From positions 5,061-37,887 of the forward strand of contig JAMOZY010000012.1 in the NCBI GenBank assembly GCA_023667695.1: a DNA stretch of 32,827 bases, in the 5' to 3' direction. This stretch comes from Clostridium sp. GTDB lineage: Bacteria; Bacillota; Clostridia; Lachnospirales; Lachnospiraceae. Below, in pieces: positions 7,932 to 17,245 of this stretch. The notes under the pieces were generated by a model that worked only from the letters and a program-made list of their open reading frames with translations, did no database searches and was not told where the DNA came from. Position 1 is the first letter of the stretch. Each line of letters opens with the position of its first letter. A program made the position numbers and the translations under genes.

Positions 7932-9191
7932 TCAAAGAGACTCAAAAATCTTTTTCAACTCCGGGCTTTTTTCCACATCCCCTACCAAAGTCATGCTGAC
8001 CTGCTCCGGCCGGCAGTATTCCTCCATATAATCCATAATATCAGACCGGGTAACTGCCCTTAATGCCGCCAGCGTTTCTTCTATTGTAACAATTCTGCCC
8101 ATATAAAGCAGATTTCTTGCATTATTATGCATCCGGTTATGGGTATTTTCCATGGACAGCAGCAGCTCGGAACGAATCTGAGACAAGGTCTGATTCAACT
8201 CCTCCTCGGTCGGTCCCTTCTGCCTTAATTCCTGCAGACATGCCATAATACTCCTGCATACCGGTTCCAGATTTTCCTCATTCATTCCACAATAAATCTG
8301 AAAGGTTCCGGTTCGGTGATAAGAGCTGCCATAGGAATACAGGCTGTAGCAAAGTCCCTGTTCCTCCCGAATCTGTTGAAATAAGCGGGAGCTGGAGCTG
8401 CCGCCGATGATATTATTCGCAACGGATAAGGTATAGCTTTTATTATCCACATGGCTGATTCCCGGATATCCAATGCATACATGAACCTGTTCCATCTCCT
8501 TCTGGAACCACTTCCGTCCGGGCTGATAAACCGGTGCCGCTTCCTCCTCACGCTTCCTGCCGCTGGGAATCGCGCCAAAGCATTTCTCCAGCAGCTCACA
8601 GACCTCCCCGGTCTCCACATGTCCGGCTACGGAAATAATCATCCGCTCCGCCACATAATGCTCCCGCCAGAATTCCATCAGTTCCTTTCGGGTTATACGC
8701 CTGACCGTTTCCTCTGTTCCGGAAATAATATATCCCAGGGGATGGGAAGCCCATACCAGCTTTTGCAGCTGCTCCTGCACCATATCCTCCGGGGAATCCT
8801 CATACATATCAATCTCATCCAGTATGACACCCTTTTCCTTTTCCAGTTCTTCTTCGTCAAATAAGGAATTCCGGAACATATCCCCCAGGATTTCCGCCAT
8901 AAGCGGCAGATGTTCATCTAAAATCCTGGCATAATAACAGGTGACCTCCTTTGCGGTATATGCATTCATATCATCCCCCAGCAAAGCCGCTTCCATCGCA
9001 ATCTCCCGTCCGCTGCGGTTGGTTGTTCCCTTGAACATCATATGCTCAATCATATGGGAAATCCCGTTATTTCTACTCGTTTCATATGCCGAACCGGTCT
9101 CAACATAAATGCCCAATGCAGCAGAACGCACATTGGGCACAGATTCAATCACAGTTCTTATTCCATTCGATAATCTTTTATTTACTATCAT
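7932..9191 (-). CDS. M16-family zinc peptidase (processing-peptidase type)
   Basis: This 419-residue protein has the inverted zinc motif HxxEH as HMIEH at residues 46-50, with the third ligand Glu at 126 in GVILDEID, giving the usual 76-residue spacing. The N-terminal SNGIRTVIE and the C-terminal half (QIREEQGLCYSLYS near 270) match bacterial single-chain members of about 420 residues such as YmxG. It has no signal peptide or membrane segment, so it is probably cytoplasmic and degrades or trims peptides. AAAGGA lies eight bases before ATG 9191. It follows xerD by 34 bases, likely in the same transcript. The substrate is unknown. Confidence 0.92.
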   Translation of the reverse strand: MIVNKRLSNGIRTVIESVPNVRSAALGIYVETGSAYETSRNNGISHMIEHMMFKGTTNRSGREIAMEAALLGDDMNAYTAKEVTCYYARILDEHLPLMAEILGDMFRNSLFDEEELEKEKGVILDEIDMYEDSPEDMVQEQLQKLVWASHPLGYIISGTEETVRRITRKELMEFWREHYVAERMIISVAGHVETGEVCELLEKCFGAIPSGRKREEEAAPVYQPGRKWFQKEMEQVHVCIGYPGISHVDNKSYTLSVANNIIGGSSSSRLFQQIREEQGLCYSLYSYGSSYHRTGTFQIYCGMNEENLEPVCRSIMACLQELRQKGPTEEELNQTLSQIRSELLLSMENTHNRMHNNARNLLYMGRIVTIEETLAALRAVTRSDIMDYMEEYCRPEQVSMTLVGDVEKSPELKKIFESL

Positions 9192-9225
9192 TGACTGTTT
9201 CCTTTATTATTCCATTCGTTCCGGA

Positions 9226-10110
9226 CTAGCTTCTTGCTCTCGGATGGGTCTGGTCATATACTTCCTTTAATCGCGACGCATTTTTCTTTATATAAATCTG
9301 GGTTGTGGAGATATCAGAATGTCCCAGCATTTCCTGTACTGCCTTTAAATCCGCACCATTATTTACCAGATGGGTCGCAAAGGAATGCCGTATCATATGG
9401 GGGGTGATATCCTTCTCAATTCCTGCCTTCGAGGCATAAAACTTTATGATTTTCCAAAATCCCTGCCTGGTCATGGCTGCCCCCTGACAATTGGAAAACA
9501 GATAGTCGCTATCCTTACACATCGCGTTCCTTGCCTGCTCCATATAACGTACCAAGGCCTCCCTGGCAACTGCCTCAAAAGGAATAATCCGTTCCTTCTC
9601 CCCATCACTGCACCGGACATAACTCAGCCGCAGATTCACATCTGTCACCTTCAGGGAAATCAACTCCGATACCCGGATACCGGTGGCATATAATAATTCC
9701 AGCATAGCCTTGTCCCTTAATTCCTTCGGACTGTTACCCGATGGCTGCTCCAACAACAGATTTACCTCTTCTACCGTTAAGGTCTCCGGCACACGCTTTT
9801 CCACCTTCGGCGGCTTTAGCTGCTCCGACGGGTCCTGACTGATACGGCCCTGCCGCAGCAAATAAATAAAAAATGCCCGCAAGGACGCAATACTCCTGGA
9901 AATCGTTGCCGTTGACAACCCCTGCTTTTCCAAATACAAAACATAAGTGGTTAGATTCGTTGCTGTGATTTCATCCATGGAGCGCTTCCCCTGTTCCTTC
10001 ATAAAATGCTCTAATTTTGTCAAATCCCGAATATAAGCAGCAATTGTATTGGAACTCGCTCGTTTCACATTCCTCAAATAATCCTCAAATTGTTCAATCT
10101 CTTCCCTCAT
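9226..10110 (-). CDS. xerD: Site-specific tyrosine recombinase XerD
   Basis: This 294-residue recombinase resolves chromosome dimers at dif with its partner XerC. An N-terminal SAM-like DNA-binding domain (1-90) is followed by the catalytic domain with R146 (ATGIRVSEL), K172, H238 and R241 (HMIRHSFATH), H264 (LGHSD) and nucleophile Y273 (IYIK). The length is typical. The order NUDIX-spoIIM-xerD on one strand resembles the nudF...spoIIM...ripX region of Bacillus subtilis, which supports the chromosomal XerD role over a mobile-element integrase. GAAAGGG lies eight bases before ATG 10110, and a good promoter lies 38 bases upstream. Confidence 0.9.
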   Translation of the reverse strand: MREEIEQFEDYLRNVKRASSNTIAAYIRDLTKLEHFMKEQGKRSMDEITATNLTTYVLYLEKQGLSTATISRSIASLRAFFIYLLRQGRISQDPSEQLKPPKVEKRVPETLTVEEVNLLLEQPSGNSPKELRDKAMLELLYATGIRVSELISLKVTDVNLRLSYVRCSDGEKERIIPFEAVAREALVRYMEQARNAMCKDSDYLFSNCQGAAMTRQGFWKIIKFYASKAGIEKDITPHMIRHSFATHLVNNGADLKAVQEMLGHSDISTTQIYIKKNASRLKEVYDQTHPRARS

Positions 10111-10147
10111 TCAACATTCCCTTTCAAAATATGTCGATACAAAATCC

Positions 10148-10176
10148 ATTATACGTACTATTTCTTGTAAAATCAA
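10148..10176 (-). promoter_or_regulatory. Promoter for xerD
   Basis: On the minus strand TTGATT (10176-10171), a 17-base spacer and a perfect TATAAT (10153-10148) lie upstream of the xerD ribosome site. It sits in the 168-base gap between spoIIM and xerD, which otherwise contains only AT-rich sequence. Confidence 0.6.
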
Positions 10177-10278
10177 ATGGAATTTTCGTATGTTTTTTCC
10201 CGAAACAAAAGGAAAGGAAAGAAAACCACCAAATCTTGTATTCTACTATTTTTCAACCTACAACATGTCGAAAAAATA

Positions 10279-10824
10279 TTATTTCATCATCCATTGAATG
10301 AATCCCGGAGATATCCAGATTTCCATTAAGATACCAGCAACTGTAACAGCCAGCGGAAGCAGAATGCACCTTGAAAGGATACCTATGGTTCTGGTTTCCC
10401 GTTGCCGAACCTGCTCCTTGGCAAACAGAAACAGCCAGACCGCCAGTATATAACAGATGCCTTGGGGAAAAAAGCAGCTAACTGCCAGAAAAAGTCCCTG
10501 GATTCCTAACCGCATAGTCTCTACGGATAGCATCAATCCCCAGACCAATCCCCCGAAAAAAGTAAATAAAAACAAAAGAATCACAGAATTACAGAAAAAG
10601 CCAAGCACCAGCATTCCGATAAACTGAAAGCCCCGCTGTTGAAATAAATAAATACTCAGGCTCTTCCGCTCCCGAAAAATCCATTCCGAAATCGAATACT
10701 GGTCAAGGGCAAAGACAGCCAGGCTGTTGGGAGCCAGCCGTTCCATACAATTTGCAAAAATTGTTCCCAGCAGGATTCCGATAAAGCCGCTGAAAACCAG
10801 CCAGGATACCTTAACTTCCTTCAT
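10279..10824 (-). CDS. spoIIM: Stage II sporulation protein M
   Basis: This 181-residue integral membrane protein has a hydrophobic helix near residues 8-27 (FSGFIGILLGTIFAN) and at least three more toward the C-terminus. This is the layout of SpoIIM, which works with SpoIID and SpoIIP to remove septal peptidoglycan during engulfment. The frame is open to 10890, but the upstream ATG has no ribosome site and lies just after a TATAAT at 10907-10902. ATG 10824 has GAGGTGGG before it and is preferred. The position between a NUDIX gene and xerD matches the Bacillus arrangement. spoIID and spoIIP are not in the window. Confidence 0.82.
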   Translation of the reverse strand: MKEVKVSWLVFSGFIGILLGTIFANCMERLAPNSLAVFALDQYSISEWIFRERKSLSIYLFQQRGFQFIGMLVLGFFCNSVILLFLFTFFGGLVWGLMLSVETMRLGIQGLFLAVSCFFPQGICYILAVWLFLFAKEQVRQRETRTIGILSRCILLPLAVTVAGILMEIWISPGFIQWMMK

Positions 10825-10935
10825 AACCCACCTCGAATACCGCAACCGCATTGCAACGCAAAGTGTCAAAGAAATATAAGCCGGATTCATGTCCGACTTA
10901 TATTATATATGCAGCGCATATTCAAAATATGTAAA

Positions 10936-11475
10936 TTACTTCTGTAGCTTCCGGTTCTGATAATACAAAATAGCAACTACCGTCTTTGCATCAATGATTT
11001 CTTTCCTTTGAATCATTTTCACGGCTTCCTGTAATTCAAAATGATAAATTTCTATAAATTCTTCCGGGTCCAGGTGCCGCTCGCAGGGTATCAGCTGCTC
11101 AGCCAGATAAATATCCGTTTTTTCATTACTGACGCCAATACATCCATATACCTGTGCAATAAATTCTAAGCTTTCCGCCTGATAACCAATCTCTTCCTCC
11201 AATTCTCTTCTGGCACAATACTCTCCTGTGGTATCCTCTGGCTCCCGCAGTCCTGCCGGAATCTCAAAGACCTCCTGATTAACAGAATTCCGGTATTGGC
11301 GAATCAAAATAACCTTCCCCTCATTATCAATCGGAAGCACCGCTGCACCACCGGCATGTTTCACCAAATCATAGGTCACCTGGGTTCCATCCGGCAGCTC
11401 CAGCCGGTCTTCATACAGCTCCAGCAGCTTACTTTTATATACTAATGTTTCCCCTAGCTTTTTATAACCTTCCAT
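10936..11475 (-). CDS. NUDIX hydrolase, probable ADP-ribose pyrophosphatase
   Basis: This 179-residue protein resembles the NudF group that cleaves ADP-ribose to AMP and ribose phosphate. The NUDIX box at about residues 75-98 (from GLREPED to ELEEEIGY) keeps the core REL-EE-x-G. One extra residue lies between its first half and the REL core, and the usual first Glu position is shifted, so the box is near-canonical. LIRQYRNSV and EIPAG before the box are typical of this subgroup. AAGGAG lies before ATG 11475. The gene stands after rny and ahead of spoIIM, matching the nudF-spoIIM neighbourhood of bacilli. Confidence 0.85.
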   Translation of the reverse strand: MEGYKKLGETLVYKSKLLELYEDRLELPDGTQVTYDLVKHAGGAAVLPIDNEGKVILIRQYRNSVNQEVFEIPAGLREPEDTTGEYCARRELEEEIGYQAESLEFIAQVYGCIGVSNEKTDIYLAEQLIPCERHLDPEEFIEIYHFELQEAVKMIQRKEIIDAKTVVAILYYQNRKLQK

Positions 11476-11524
11476 TGTAACTCCTTTTCCCTATGCTCCT
11501 GTTACAGTATCTGAAATGAAGAAA

Positions 11525-11556
11525 CCGCCATAATGTCAAGGCTGACATTATGGCGG
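11525..11556 (-). terminator. Terminator after rny
   Basis: CCGCCATAATGTCA at 11525-11538 pairs perfectly with 11543-11556 around a four-base loop. On the minus strand the stem is followed by the T-rich TTTCTTCATTT. It lies 43 bases after the rny stop. Confidence 0.75.
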
Positions 11557-11599
11557 AATAATTTCAGTTTCATGCTTCGATGATTCAATGCATTCATCA

Positions 11600-13150
11600 T
11601 TACTTGGCAACATCGGTTGCGCGTGACTCTCGAATTAAGCTAACCTTAATCTGACCTGGATACTCTAGCTCGCTTTCAATCTGCTTTGCAATATCCCGCG
11701 CTAAAACAACCATATCCGCATCGCCAACCTGTTCTGGAACTACCATGACGCGAATCTCTCTACCTGCCTGAATAGCAAAAGACTTATCAACACCGTTAAA
11801 TCCATTTGCAATGGACTCCAATTGTGTCAATCTTGTTGTATATGTTTCTAACGTTTCTCTTCTGGCACCTGGTCTTGCTGCCGAAATCGTATCCGCTGCC
11901 TGTACAATACATGCAATCAGCGTTTCCGGTTCCACATCACCATGGTGCGACTCTACCGCATTAATAACGATTGGAGATTCTTTGTATTTCCGGCATAAAT
12001 CTACACCAATGGAAATATGGGAACCCTCCATCTCATGATCAACAGACTTTCCAATATCATGGAGAAGACCTGCCCGTTTTGCCATGCGGACATCAACACC
12101 GATTTCTCCGGCTAATAATCCACACAATTGAGCAACTTCAATGGAATGCTTTAACGCATTCTGACCATAACTGGTTCGAAACTTCATCTTTCCAAGCAGT
12201 CGAACCAATTCCGGATGAATACCGTGAACACCAACCTCCAGGGTAGCTGCTTCACCTTCTTCACGCATCATGGTCTCCACTTCCTTTTGAGCCTTTTCAA
12301 CCATTTCTTCAATTCTAGCTGGATGAATCCGTCCATCTACAATTAATTTCTCAAGTGCAATTCTTGCAACCTCACGTCTGATTGGGTCAAAACTAGACAA
12401 AATGACTGCTTCGGGAGTATCATCAATAATCAAATCCACACCGGTCATGGTTTCCAAGGTACGGATATTCCGTCCTTCTCTACCAATAATACGGCCCTTC
12501 ATTTCATCATTCGGCAGCTGTACCAACGAAATTGTTGTCTCTGCCACATGGTCAGCCGCACATTTCTGTATGGCATTTACCACATACTCCTTTGCCTTCT
12601 TACCAGCTTCTTCCTTCGCTCTGATCTCCATTTCCTTGATCATCACTGCGGTTTCATGTTTTACTTCATCTTCAACAGTCTTTATTAAATAATCTTTTGC
12701 TTGTTCAGAGGTTAATCCAGAGATTCTCTCTAGTTCCTGTAGTCGCTTCGCCTGGAGTTCTTCCACTTTGGCTCTTTGCTTCTCTAAAGAAGCTTCCTTG
12801 GATGCCAGAGCAGATTCTTTCTTTTCCATCTGTTCGACCTTGCGGTCCAGATTCTCTTCCTTGGAAAGAACTCGCTTCTCCATTCGCTGTACTTCGTTCC
12901 GACGCTCTTTCATTTCTTTATCAAATTCGTTCTTAATCCGAAGATTTTCTTCCTTCGCATCAAGAAGAGCCTCGCGCTTCTTCGCTTCAGCGGTCTTAAG
13001 TGCTTCATCAATAATTTCTCGAGCTTTATCTTCAGCCTTGCCAGTTTTACTTTCTGCAACATTCTTACGATACGTAATCGCTGCAAACCAGGTAATAACT
13101 GCAACAACCAATACTATAACAGCACAAATTATATATTGAATCGGTTCCAC
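11600..13150 (-). CDS. rny: Ribonuclease Y
   Basis: This 516-residue membrane-anchored endoribonuclease starts mRNA decay. The order is an N-terminal membrane helix (about 4-25), a long charged coiled coil (30-200), a KH RNA-binding domain ([15 protein letters not shown] near 220), and an HD domain with HSIEVAQ and the LLHDIGK metal motif near 365. The length matches the family (about 515-520). The start is GTG 13150 with AAGGAGGT six bases before it. It has its own promoter and terminator, so it is probably monocistronic. Base composition is like its neighbours. Confidence 0.97.
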   Translation of the reverse strand: MEPIQYIICAVIVLVVAVITWFAAITYRKNVAESKTGKAEDKAREIIDEALKTAEAKKREALLDAKEENLRIKNEFDKEMKERRNEVQRMEKRVLSKEENLDRKVEQMEKKESALASKEASLEKQRAKVEELQAKRLQELERISGLTSEQAKDYLIKTVEDEVKHETAVMIKEMEIRAKEEAGKKAKEYVVNAIQKCAADHVAETTISLVQLPNDEMKGRIIGREGRNIRTLETMTGVDLIIDDTPEAVILSSFDPIRREVARIALEKLIVDGRIHPARIEEMVEKAQKEVETMMREEGEAATLEVGVHGIHPELVRLLGKMKFRTSYGQNALKHSIEVAQLCGLLAGEIGVDVRMAKRAGLLHDIGKSVDHEMEGSHISIGVDLCRKYKESPIVINAVESHHGDVEPETLIACIVQAADTISAARPGARRETLETYTTRLTQLESIANGFNGVDKSFAIQAGREIRVMVVPEQVGDADMVVLARDIAKQIESELEYPGQIKVSLIRESRATDVAK

Positions 13151-13197
13151 AGGAGCACCTCCTTATTTAGTTTTCATTGTACGAATACAACAAAACA

Positions 13198-13226
13198 ATT
13201 TTATACTTATTTGTGCATTATGTCAA
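13198..13226 (-). promoter_or_regulatory. Promoter for rny
   Basis: On the minus strand a perfect TTGACA (13226-13221) is followed after 17 bases by TAAAAT (13203-13198). This is the strongest sigma-A-like promoter seen in the window. The 5' leader before the GTG start is about 40 bases. Confidence 0.75.
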
Positions 13227-13287
13227 GTACCTTTACTTCATTCCAGCTTTTTTTATCACATTTATATCACATATGTTAAGACTCTTT

Positions 13288-13752
13288 TTACAAAATGCAA
13301 TCCTCCTGGTCAAAATGCACTATATTTCGCACGATGGAACCGGAATAACCCTTTTGCAAAAAATGCGCTGCAACCTTCTGCCTTACTTTAAAATCCGACA
13401 AATCCTTTCCTTTCACATACTTGCCAAAAGCCTTCTTCAGCAATTCTGTTTCGTCATACTGATACAGCTCCAGATATTCATCAATGTCTATGCTCCTCAG
13501 TCCCTTATCTGCCAGCCGCTCCAACATCTGTCTCCGATTCAGCCTTCTACAGTGGGAGGCTACATACTGCTCTAAAAAACGCTGGTCGTCAATGTAATGA
13601 TATGCTTTCAGGAAATCCAGAACTCTGTCGATAATCTCCGAAGAATAGTCTTTTTGCTGCAGCTTCCTGCGAATCTGACTCTCCGTCTGCTCCCGATAGG
13701 TCAGGCTGCGCAATGCATATTCTTTTGCCTTTGTCAGCTCTGTATCATTCAC
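13288..13752 (-). CDS. recX: Regulatory protein RecX
   Basis: This 154-residue protein binds RecA filaments and limits their activity. The N-terminal part ([20 protein letters not shown]) and the later [16 protein letters not shown] segment are RecX three-helix repeats. The frame is open to ATG 13809, but the residues before VNDTEL simply lie in another frame of the recA tail. GTG 13752 overlaps the recA stop by eight bases and gives a protein beginning just before the RecX domain, so translational coupling to recA is likely. The alternative ATG would add 19 residues. Confidence 0.8.
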   Translation of the reverse strand: MNDTELTKAKEYALRSLTYREQTESQIRRKLQQKDYSSEIIDRVLDFLKAYHYIDDQRFLEQYVASHCRRLNRRQMLERLADKGLRSIDIDEYLELYQYDETELLKKAFGKYVKGKDLSDFKVRQKVAAHFLQKGYSGSIVRNIVHFDQEDCIL

Positions 13753-14767
13753 CTTCCGTTTCCTCGCCCTCACCGCTAATTCCGCATTTTTCCCGTACCA
13801 ATTGCTCAATCTCCTTTAATGTCTCCGGATTCTCCCGCAGATAAGTCTTGGCATTCTCTCTTCCCTGCCCAATCTTCTCACCCAGATAGGCAAACCATGC
13901 ACCGGACTTCTGCACGACATCATTGGCAACCGCCAGGTCCAGAATATCTCCTTCCCTGGAAATCCCTTCTCCAAACATAATATCGAATTCCGCTTCCTTA
14001 AACGGAGGTGCCACCTTATTCTTCACCACCTTAACCCTGGTTCGGTTTCCCACTACATCCGTTCCCTTTTTCAAAGTCTCAATCCGGCGTACGTCCAGAC
14101 GTACAGAGGAATAAAACTTTAATGCACGGCCGCCGGTAGTGGTTTCCGGATTCCCGAACATGATACCAATCTTTTCCCGAAGCTGATTGATAAAGATTAC
14201 AATACAATTGGACTTACTGATTACCGCTGTCAGCTTCCGCAGGGCCTGGGACATCAGCCGGGCCTGAAGTCCCACATGGGAGTCACCCATTTCACCATCG
14301 ATTTCCGCCTTCGGCACCAATGCCGCTACCGAGTCGATAATCACAATATCCACTGCCCCGGAGCGTACCATGGTTTCTGCGATTTCCATTGCCTGTTCTC
14401 CGTTGTCCGGCTGGGATATGTACAGATTATCAATATCCACACCAATATTCTTGGCATATACCGGGTCCAATGCATGCTCTGCATCAATAAAGCCTGCAAT
14501 TCCCCCCTGCTTCTGAACCTCTGCCACCGCATGGAGGGCAACGGTTGTCTTACCGCTGGATTCCGGTCCGTAAATCTCTATAACTCTTCCCTTGGGAAAG
14601 CCACCCAGTCCCAATGCCAGGTCCAGACTTAAAGAACCAGTAGGAATCGTCTCAATATTCATGCTCTTACCAGAATCCCCAAGCTTCATAACAGAACCCT
14701 TACCATATTGCCGTTCAATCTGCGCTAAGGCAGCATCCAATGCTTTTAATTTTTCTTCACTTGCCAT
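13745..14767 (-). CDS. recA: Recombinase RecA
   Basis: This 340-residue protein forms filaments on single-stranded DNA for strand exchange and induces LexA self-cleavage. Walker A GPESSGKT is at residues 67-74, followed by the usual DAEHALDP, the Walker B region [15 protein letters not shown], and loop L2 with [15 protein letters not shown]. The C-terminus ends in an acidic tail. The frame is open to 14857, but AGGAGGATATT directly precedes ATG 14767, and the upstream part covers the promoter and LexA box. recX follows immediately and overlaps. Confidence 0.98.
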   Translation of the reverse strand: MASEEKLKALDAALAQIERQYGKGSVMKLGDSGKSMNIETIPTGSLSLDLALGLGGFPKGRVIEIYGPESSGKTTVALHAVAEVQKQGGIAGFIDAEHALDPVYAKNIGVDIDNLYISQPDNGEQAMEIAETMVRSGAVDIVIIDSVAALVPKAEIDGEMGDSHVGLQARLMSQALRKLTAVISKSNCIVIFINQLREKIGIMFGNPETTTGGRALKFYSSVRLDVRRIETLKKGTDVVGNRTRVKVVKNKVAPPFKEAEFDIMFGEGISREGDILDLAVANDVVQKSGAWFAYLGEKIGQGRENAKTYLRENPETLKEIEQLVREKCGISGEGEETEGE

Positions 14768-14782
14768 AATATCCTCCTGAAT

Positions 14783-14796
14783 AAAACGTATGTTCG
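14783..14796 (-). promoter_or_regulatory. LexA (SOS) box at recA
   Basis: Read on the minus strand this is CGAACATACGTTTT, which fits the Gram-positive LexA consensus CGAACRNRYGTTYC at 13 of 14 positions. It lies between the recA -10 and the ribosome site, at about +8 to +21, where a bound repressor would block transcription. Confidence 0.85.
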
Positions 14797-14810
14797 ATTT
14801 CTTAGTTACA

Positions 14811-14839
14811 ATCCTAATATATTTTCTGTTTTCTGTCAA
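14811..14839 (-). promoter_or_regulatory. Promoter for recA
   Basis: On the minus strand TTGACA (14839-14834) and TAGGAT (14816-14811) are separated by 17 bases. The -35 is perfect and the -10 matches four of six. The LexA box lies just downstream. The rest of the recA-tmcAL gap, from 14840 to about 15005, is AT-rich and shows nothing else that I can name. Confidence 0.7.
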
Positions 14840-15005
14840 CTGCTTTTTCAAAATCAAAAAACGCTGACGCCAATCGTTCCTCCTTCCTGCTCACTGTAAC
14901 ACACCCTTCTGCCAAAGGAACGCAAAAAAATAATATAAATTCATTTTATCAGAAGAAATCCACTATGTAAATATTTTTATTTTATTTTTATATTTAATCC
15001 AAGCC

Positions 15006-15034
15006 TTGCATTTTGGCGGACCCTTCTGTATAGT
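15006..15034 (+). promoter_or_regulatory. Promoter for tmcAL-ylbJ
   Basis: TTGCAT at 15006-15011 and TATAGT at 15029-15034 are separated by 17 bases. The tmcAL start is 25 bases downstream. Confidence 0.6.
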
Positions 15035-15059
15035 TACTATCATACAGGAGGATATGCTG

Positions 15060-16331
15060 ATGAACATTACAGGCGTGATTGCCGAATACAACCCTTTTCA
15101 TAACGGACACCACTATCAGCTGCAGACTGCCCGTTCCCAAACCCGGTCCGACTTCATTCTTGTTATTATGAATGGAGATTTTATGCAGAGAGGCGTTCCT
15201 GCCCTGTGGAATAAATACGAACGTGCTGCCATGGCGGTTGCCCATGGAGCCGACGCAGTCATTGAACTTCCGGTTTTGTACGGAACTGCAAGCGCAGAGT
15301 ATTTTGCCCTGGGCGGCATCCGGCTGCTTCATCAGCTTCATTGCATCCGTCAGGTCAGCTTTGGCTGTGAAACCGAAGAGCTTTCGCTTTTGCAGACAGT
15401 GGCGGACTTTCTGCTCCGGGAACCGGATTCCTTCCGTCAGCTTCTGAATCAGCAGCTGTCCCGGGGAATTTCCTATCCCAGGGCAAGAGCCAATGCCATT
15501 CTACAGACAATGCCTGTGGAGCCTGCTGCTGCCTCTGCGCTGGAGCAGCTTCTGACAGAACCCAACAGCATTCTGGCTATTGAATATCTGAAGGCCCTGA
15601 CCCGGCTTCAAAGTCCGATTCGTCCGATTCCCTGTCTCCGTACGGATTCCGGTTATCACGCAGAAACGCTTTCGGAGCCGTTTGCTTCCGCGACTGCCAT
15701 CCGGAAGGAATATACCGGACATGGCTGTACCTCTGCCTTACGCTCTGTCCTTCCGGAGACGGTATATACCACACTGAAGGAAGCTTATGAACACCATGCA
15801 CCAGTAACCATGGATGATTTTTACCCTTATCTGCAATATATCCTTTGGAAATCCTCCGGTCCCCTTACGGATTACCTGGATATCCCGGAGGATCTGGAAA
15901 ACCGCATCCGCTCTGTTTATAAGCCGGAATATACCTATGAACAATTGGTGGATGCCATTGTCAGCCGGCAGTATACCCGTACCAGGATTCACCGTACCCT
16001 TCTTCACATTCTTTTGGATATCCGCAAGGAAGATATGCTCCGGCAGTCTGCTTCGGATAGTATGCATTATGCCCGGTTGCTGGCATTTCGTAAGGAAGCG
16101 GCTCCCTTGCTTCGGGAGCTGAAGCTGCACAGTGAGATTCCGGTTATCACAAAGCTGACCCATGGTCTTCAGCAGCTGGAAGAACAGGCGGATTGGGATG
16201 GTGTCCGTTTATTGAAGCAGGACATTGCCTGCGCCCATCTCTACGAACAGGCACGTTCTTACCGATATGGCATCCCGGCTGTCAATGAATATACCAGGGA
16301 GTTTTTTATCCGGAATTCCGGTCATGTTTAA
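15060..16331 (+). CDS. tmcAL: tRNA(Met) cytidine acetate ligase TmcAL
   Basis: This 423-residue enzyme (YlbM family) activates acetate with ATP and makes N4-acetylcytidine at the wobble base of elongator tRNA-Met. The N-terminal GVIAEYNPFHNGHHYQL carries the HxGH nucleotidyltransferase motif, followed by IMNGDFMQRG and the ELPVLYGTASAEYFA segment typical of the family. AGGAGG at 15046-15051 is eight bases from ATG 15060 but only two from ATG 15054, so the second is taken as the start. ylbJ follows after 46 bases, probably co-transcribed. Both lie near coaD and rsmD, as in the Bacillus ylb region. Confidence 0.93.
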   Translation: MNITGVIAEYNPFHNGHHYQLQTARSQTRSDFILVIMNGDFMQRGVPALWNKYERAAMAVAHGADAVIELPVLYGTASAEYFALGGIRLLHQLHCIRQVSFGCETEELSLLQTVADFLLREPDSFRQLLNQQLSRGISYPRARANAILQTMPVEPAAASALEQLLTEPNSILAIEYLKALTRLQSPIRPIPCLRTDSGYHAETLSEPFASATAIRKEYTGHGCTSALRSVLPETVYTTLKEAYEHHAPVTMDDFYPYLQYILWKSSGPLTDYLDIPEDLENRIRSVYKPEYTYEQLVDAIVSRQYTRTRIHRTLLHILLDIRKEDMLRQSASDSMHYARLLAFRKEAAPLLRELKLHSEIPVITKLTHGLQQLEEQADWDGVRLLKQDIACAHLYEQARSYRYGIPAVNEYTREFFIRNSGHV

Positions 16332-16377
16332 TTTTCCTTCTTCATATATTGGTAGAAAATGAAACAAGGATTCTGTC

Positions 16378-17244
16378 ATGCAGTCTGTGTTCCTAATACT
16401 TCTTTTGGCATTCTTATTGCTTGGTATGTTGTTTCACGTTCCCCTTGTAATCGAAGGGGCTCATACCGGTCTGGAATTGTGGTATGAATCTGTGCTTCCT
16501 TCCATCCTGCCCTTTATGATTATTACCAATCTTCTGCTCCAACGGGTACATGGAAAGGGAATCTGCTATCTGGGACTATTCTGTGGGCTTCCGGTAGGGG
16601 CAAACCTGGTCAATCAGCAGACCGAGGCCGGCCAGATAGCACCTGCCGATGCCAACGTCCTGCTTTGCATCTGCAATATTACCAGTCCAATGTTCATCAG
16701 CGGTTATATCTTACATCAATCTCTGCACAATCAGATATCTGCCCTGCGGTTCTTTCTGGTCATTTATCTTCCCTTGCTCCTGTATGGTCTGAGTTCCATG
16801 CTCCGGAGCAGATGGCGCCGGACTGCCCACCGTCAGGAACCAAACGCATATACCTCCACCCCGATTGCCCCAAAAGCACCGAAGTCTTTGGAAGCGGTAC
16901 TCCTCCATTCCCTGCAGGTCATATTAATGGTCGGGGTGTATATCATGCTTTTTTGCATTCTGATTCAATTCCTGCTCCATTATATCCCGTCAGCCGCCTT
17001 AATTCCCAAGCTGCTGACCAGTACGTTAGAAATCACCAACGGCATTCATGTATTGCTTCAGCTCCCCATTGATTTCCAGCAAAAAACAGCCCTGATTGCC
17101 GGTCTGACCTCCTTTGGCGGTATCTGCAGTCTTTTGCAGACCAAAAGCGTCCTGACTGACACTGGACTGTCTATCATTCATTATACAGCTATAAAGCTTT
17201 GTATGGGAGGAATGAGTTATCTCCTCGCTCTTCTTTTGCTATAA
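16378..17244 (+). CDS. ylbJ: Sporulation integral membrane protein YlbJ
   Basis: This 288-residue protein has about seven or eight hydrophobic helices and the family landmarks ESVLPSILPFMIITNLL (near 38-54), GLPVGANLV and the later LTSFGGICSLLQT. YlbJ-family proteins are nucleoside-transporter-like membrane proteins required for heat-resistant spores in Bacillus. AAGGA lies eight bases before ATG 16378. The middle loop (about 140-165) is basic and variable. The stop codon is separated by one base from the stop of the convergent coiled-coil gene, leaving no room for a terminator between them. Confidence 0.88.
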   Translation: MQSVFLILLLAFLLLGMLFHVPLVIEGAHTGLELWYESVLPSILPFMIITNLLLQRVHGKGICYLGLFCGLPVGANLVNQQTEAGQIAPADANVLLCICNITSPMFISGYILHQSLHNQISALRFFLVIYLPLLLYGLSSMLRSRWRRTAHRQEPNAYTSTPIAPKAPKSLEAVLLHSLQVILMVGVYIMLFCILIQFLLHYIPSAALIPKLLTSTLEITNGIHVLLQLPIDFQQKTALIAGLTSFGGICSLLQTKSVLTDTGLSIIHYTAIKLCMGGMSYLLALLLL

Positions 17245-17245
17245 C

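Noticed and set aside
10825-10890. Longer SpoIIM start at 10890
   Set aside because: It has no ribosome site and lies just after a TATAAT. ATG 10824 has a ribosome site and fits the family better.
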